From Methylorubrum zatmanii (GTDB taxonomy: Bacteria > Pseudomonadota > Alphaproteobacteria > Rhizobiales > Beijerinckiaceae), in assembly GCF_014845115.1 (NCBI RefSeq), contig NZ_NKUI01000030.1, positions 1 to 48,017 on the forward strand: a stretch of DNA of 48,017 nt. Direction: 5' to 3'. Positions 46,294 through 48,017 of this stretch are shown here, in pieces. Under the pieces are notes generated by a model that worked only from the letters and a program-made list of their open reading frames with translations, did not search any database and was not told the origin of the DNA. Each line of letters opens with the position of its first letter. Position 1 is the first letter of the stretch. The translations under genes were made by a program, and so were the position numbers.

Positions 46294-47373
46294 ATGGGTG
46301 CTGACACGCCAATGAGCGGACACGCGGGACCGGACGGAGCCCAGAGCCCGTTCGATCTGGGCGATGGGTTTCGCCGATTCGCCGATCATGTGCCGCTGAT
46401 GATGTGGCGGACGGATCATGCCGGCCGCTCCACCTACCACAACGAGTGCTGGCTTCAGTTCACCGGGCGCCCGCTCGCCGACGAGATCGGTGACGGCTGG
46501 CGCCGGGGCCTGCATCCGGACGATTTCGAGCGCCATGCCCGCATCGTCGCGGAGGCGCTGGAATCGCGTCTGCCCTTCACGGTGGAGTTCCGCCTCCGCC
46601 GCCATGACGGTGCCTATCGGTGGCTGCTCGATACCGGCCGCCCGCTCGAGGAGAACGGCGTCTTCCACGGCTATCTCGGTTCGTGCTTCGACATCACCGA
46701 CCGCAAGAACGCGGAGGAGCATGCGGAGCGCGCACTCATCGAGAAGGAGACGCTGCTCGCCGAGATCTATCACCGGGTGCGCAACAACCTTCAGGTGATG
46801 GTGAGCCTGATCGGCCTCTACGGCCGCGCCGCGCCGGAGAATTGCCGCGGCAGCTTCGACGCCCTGGGACAGCGCGTGCGCGCCATCGCCCTGGTCCAGC
46901 AGCACCTGCACGAGGCGCCCCACATCGCCTCGATCGATCTGCGCGATTATCTCCACCGCCTCGCCTCCGGCCTCGGGCAGCTGCGCCGGGCCGGGCGGAT
47001 CGGCGTGGCGGTGGAAGGGAAGGGGACGAGCCTCGTCGAGCCTCGCACCGCCAACGCGCTGGGCATGATCGTCGCCGAGGTCGTTGCGGAATGCCTCGAC
47101 GCCACCACCGAGGCCGTGACCTGCAGCATCGTCATCCGGATCGATGCCGGTATCGGCGCCCCGGTCACCCTGTCGATCGTCTCCGGTTCGGGCGAGGCTG
47201 CCGCCGAGGGGCGGGATTGCGTGCCGAAGCTCGGGCCACGCCTCATCGCCGCCTATGCGTCCCAGGCGGAGATCGCAGTCAGCGGTACTGCTACGGCGGA
47301 GGACCCCCTGCTGCTGCACCTGCCGGAACCGCGGGCCTACGTCCCGCCCTCGCTTCCCCCGGCCCTGCGCTGA
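46294..47373 (+). CDS. PAS / HisKA_2 sensor kinase with divergent ATPase domain
   Basis: This 359-aa soluble protein has an N-terminal PAS-PAC unit (LMMWRTDHAGRSTYHNECWLQFTGRP; GYLGSCFDITDRK, about 35-140) and a HisKA_2 dimerisation domain with the phosphoacceptor His160 in AEIYHRVRNNLQVM. The region where the HATPase should be has ALGMIVAEVVAECLDATTEA (N-box Asn missing) and VSGSGEAAAEG instead of a DxGxG motif, so ATP binding may be lost or altered. HisKA_2/HWE kinases often feed the PhyR general stress pathway. A candidate EcfG promoter upstream fits that, but PhyR, NepR and EcfG are not in the window. Start 46294; ATG 46312 is an alternative. Confidence 0.75.
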   Translation: MGADTPMSGHAGPDGAQSPFDLGDGFRRFADHVPLMMWRTDHAGRSTYHNECWLQFTGRPLADEIGDGWRRGLHPDDFERHARIVAEALESRLPFTVEFRLRRHDGAYRWLLDTGRPLEENGVFHGYLGSCFDITDRKNAEEHAERALIEKETLLAEIYHRVRNNLQVMVSLIGLYGRAAPENCRGSFDALGQRVRAIALVQQHLHEAPHIASIDLRDYLHRLASGLGQLRRAGRIGVAVEGKGTSLVEPRTANALGMIVAEVVAECLDATTEAVTCSIVIRIDAGIGAPVTLSIVSGSGEAAAEGRDCVPKLGPRLIAAYASQAEIAVSGTATAEDPLLLHLPEPRAYVPPSLPPALR

Positions 47374-47445
47374 GGCCGCCTCGCGGCGGAGCCCCGCCCT
47401 CGCTATATCGGGCCTGAGTTCCGCCCGTCTCCGAAACCGAGTGCC

Positions 47446-47874
47446 ATGCTACCCAAACTCGACGCCATCATCGAGAACTTCGAGATCCTCGACGATCCCT
47501 ATGATCGCTACGAATACGTCATCGAGCTGGGCAAGCTCATGCCGAAGATGCCGGACGAGCGGAAGACCGAGGACAGGCGCGTCTTCGGCTGCGAGAGCCA
47601 AGTCTGGATCGATACGTCGCTCGAAGAGGCGCAATCCGCTCCGGTCCTGACCCTGAGCGGCGACAGCGACTCACATATCGTCAAGGGCTTCGTGGCGCTG
47701 ATGGTGGCTCTGTATCAGGGCAAGACACCGGCGGAAGCGATGAAGGCGGACGGGTTCGATCTGCTGAAGCGACTGGATTTCGGAGCGCATATCACGTCCA
47801 AGCGGTCGAACGGCGTGCGTGCCATGGTGGACCGCATCCATCAGGACGCGGCCCGCCTGTCCGCCGGGGCGTAG
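47446..47874 (+). CDS. sufE: SufE, cysteine desulfuration protein
   Basis: This 142-aa protein accepts persulfide sulfur from the cysteine desulfurase SufS and passes it to the iron-sulfur scaffold. The acceptor is Cys49 in RRVFGCESQVWI. The conserved start (LDAIIENFEILDDPYDRYEYVIELGKLMP) and KGFVALMVALYQGKTPAE fit the family, and the length is normal. The suf operon is not in view. It is followed by repeat copy D. Confidence 0.9.
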   Translation: MLPKLDAIIENFEILDDPYDRYEYVIELGKLMPKMPDERKTEDRRVFGCESQVWIDTSLEEAQSAPVLTLSGDSDSHIVKGFVALMVALYQGKTPAEAMKADGFDLLKRLDFGAHITSKRSNGVRAMVDRIHQDAARLSAGA

Positions 47875-47920
47875 GCTTCGAGAGGCCGAAGTCGCGTCTG
47901 CGTCGAGCGGCCTTTCGGAT

Positions 47921-48017
47921 GAACTCATACCCAATCCGGTTGCTTCCTTTCGGGAGGGTGGATCTGGGCTTCGCTCACACGCCGCTCGGGCTTGCCGAGA
48001 CGCAACCCGCTCCGATC
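47921..48017 (-). repeat. Dispersed two-hairpin intergenic repeat, copy D (cut by the window end)
   Basis: Read on the minus strand it runs GATCGGAGCGGGTTGCG, TCTCGGCAAGCCCG, GTGTGAGCGAAGCCCAGATCC, TCCCGAAAGGA, CCGGATTGGGTATGAG. Thus it contains most of module 1 and all of module 2 in reverse orientation relative to copies A, B and C. The outer end lies past the window. Confidence 0.8.

Overview
The window is GC-rich (only a few intergenic stretches are AT-richer) and reads as the chromosome of an alphaproteobacterium of the Hyphomicrobiales. Protein styles, gene content and small lineage-type proteins suggest the Methylobacterium/Methylorubrum group; this is inferred from memory, not from a search. 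Most genes are housekeeping or conserved accessory genes. I see no prophage, transposase, integrase or CRISPR array.

Layout: (1) 1-65 is the 3' part of a degenerate initiator-tRNA-like sequence, followed by about 480 bp without a gene. (2) 616-4467 (minus) is the sulfate/thiosulfate ABC transporter operon sbp-cysT-cysW-cysA, with a Rho-independent terminator after cysA and several palindromes upstream of sbp. (3) 4.7-13.5 kb holds small membrane or secreted proteins, a membrane-anchored cyclic-nucleotide-binding protein, a flavin amine oxidase, a kelch protein, an EI24/CysZ-like membrane protein, a CelD-like acetyltransferase and tRNA-Gly(TCC). (4) 13.5-22.4 kb (minus) is an extended potassium operon: a 27-aa peptide, kdpF, kdpA, an extra 66-aa membrane peptide, kdpB, kdpC, kdpD, kdpE and a PtsN/EIIA-Ntr-like gene. 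(5) 22.9-28.8 kb holds an SDH assembly factor, rsmB, a polytopic membrane protein and an alpha-oxoamine-synthase-like protein with altered active-site residues. (6) 29.2-34.5 kb is the fatty-acid cluster fabD-fabG-acpP-fabF followed by mltG. (7) 34.6-48 kb holds nadK, cutA, a PilZ protein, zwf, a PAS sensor kinase, pepN, gloA, two further PAS proteins (one a HisKA_2 kinase behind a candidate sigma-EcfG promoter) and sufE.

Functional themes are sulfur uptake and use (sbp-cysTWA, a CysZ-like protein, sufE), potassium homeostasis with a possible PTS-Ntr link, type II fatty-acid synthesis, and signal transduction (KdpDE, a PAS/HisKA kinase, a PAS/HisKA_2 kinase, a PilZ protein, a cNMP-binding protein).

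The most unusual signals are these. A dispersed, structured intergenic repeat occurs in four copies, with a related palindrome at 13531-13569; the outer TGA of these elements often serves as the stop codon of the neighbouring gene. The leader of a small secreted protein at 11.7-11.93 kb carries mutually exclusive inverted repeats around its start codon. The kdp operon carries extra small membrane ORFs and a ptsN-like gene.
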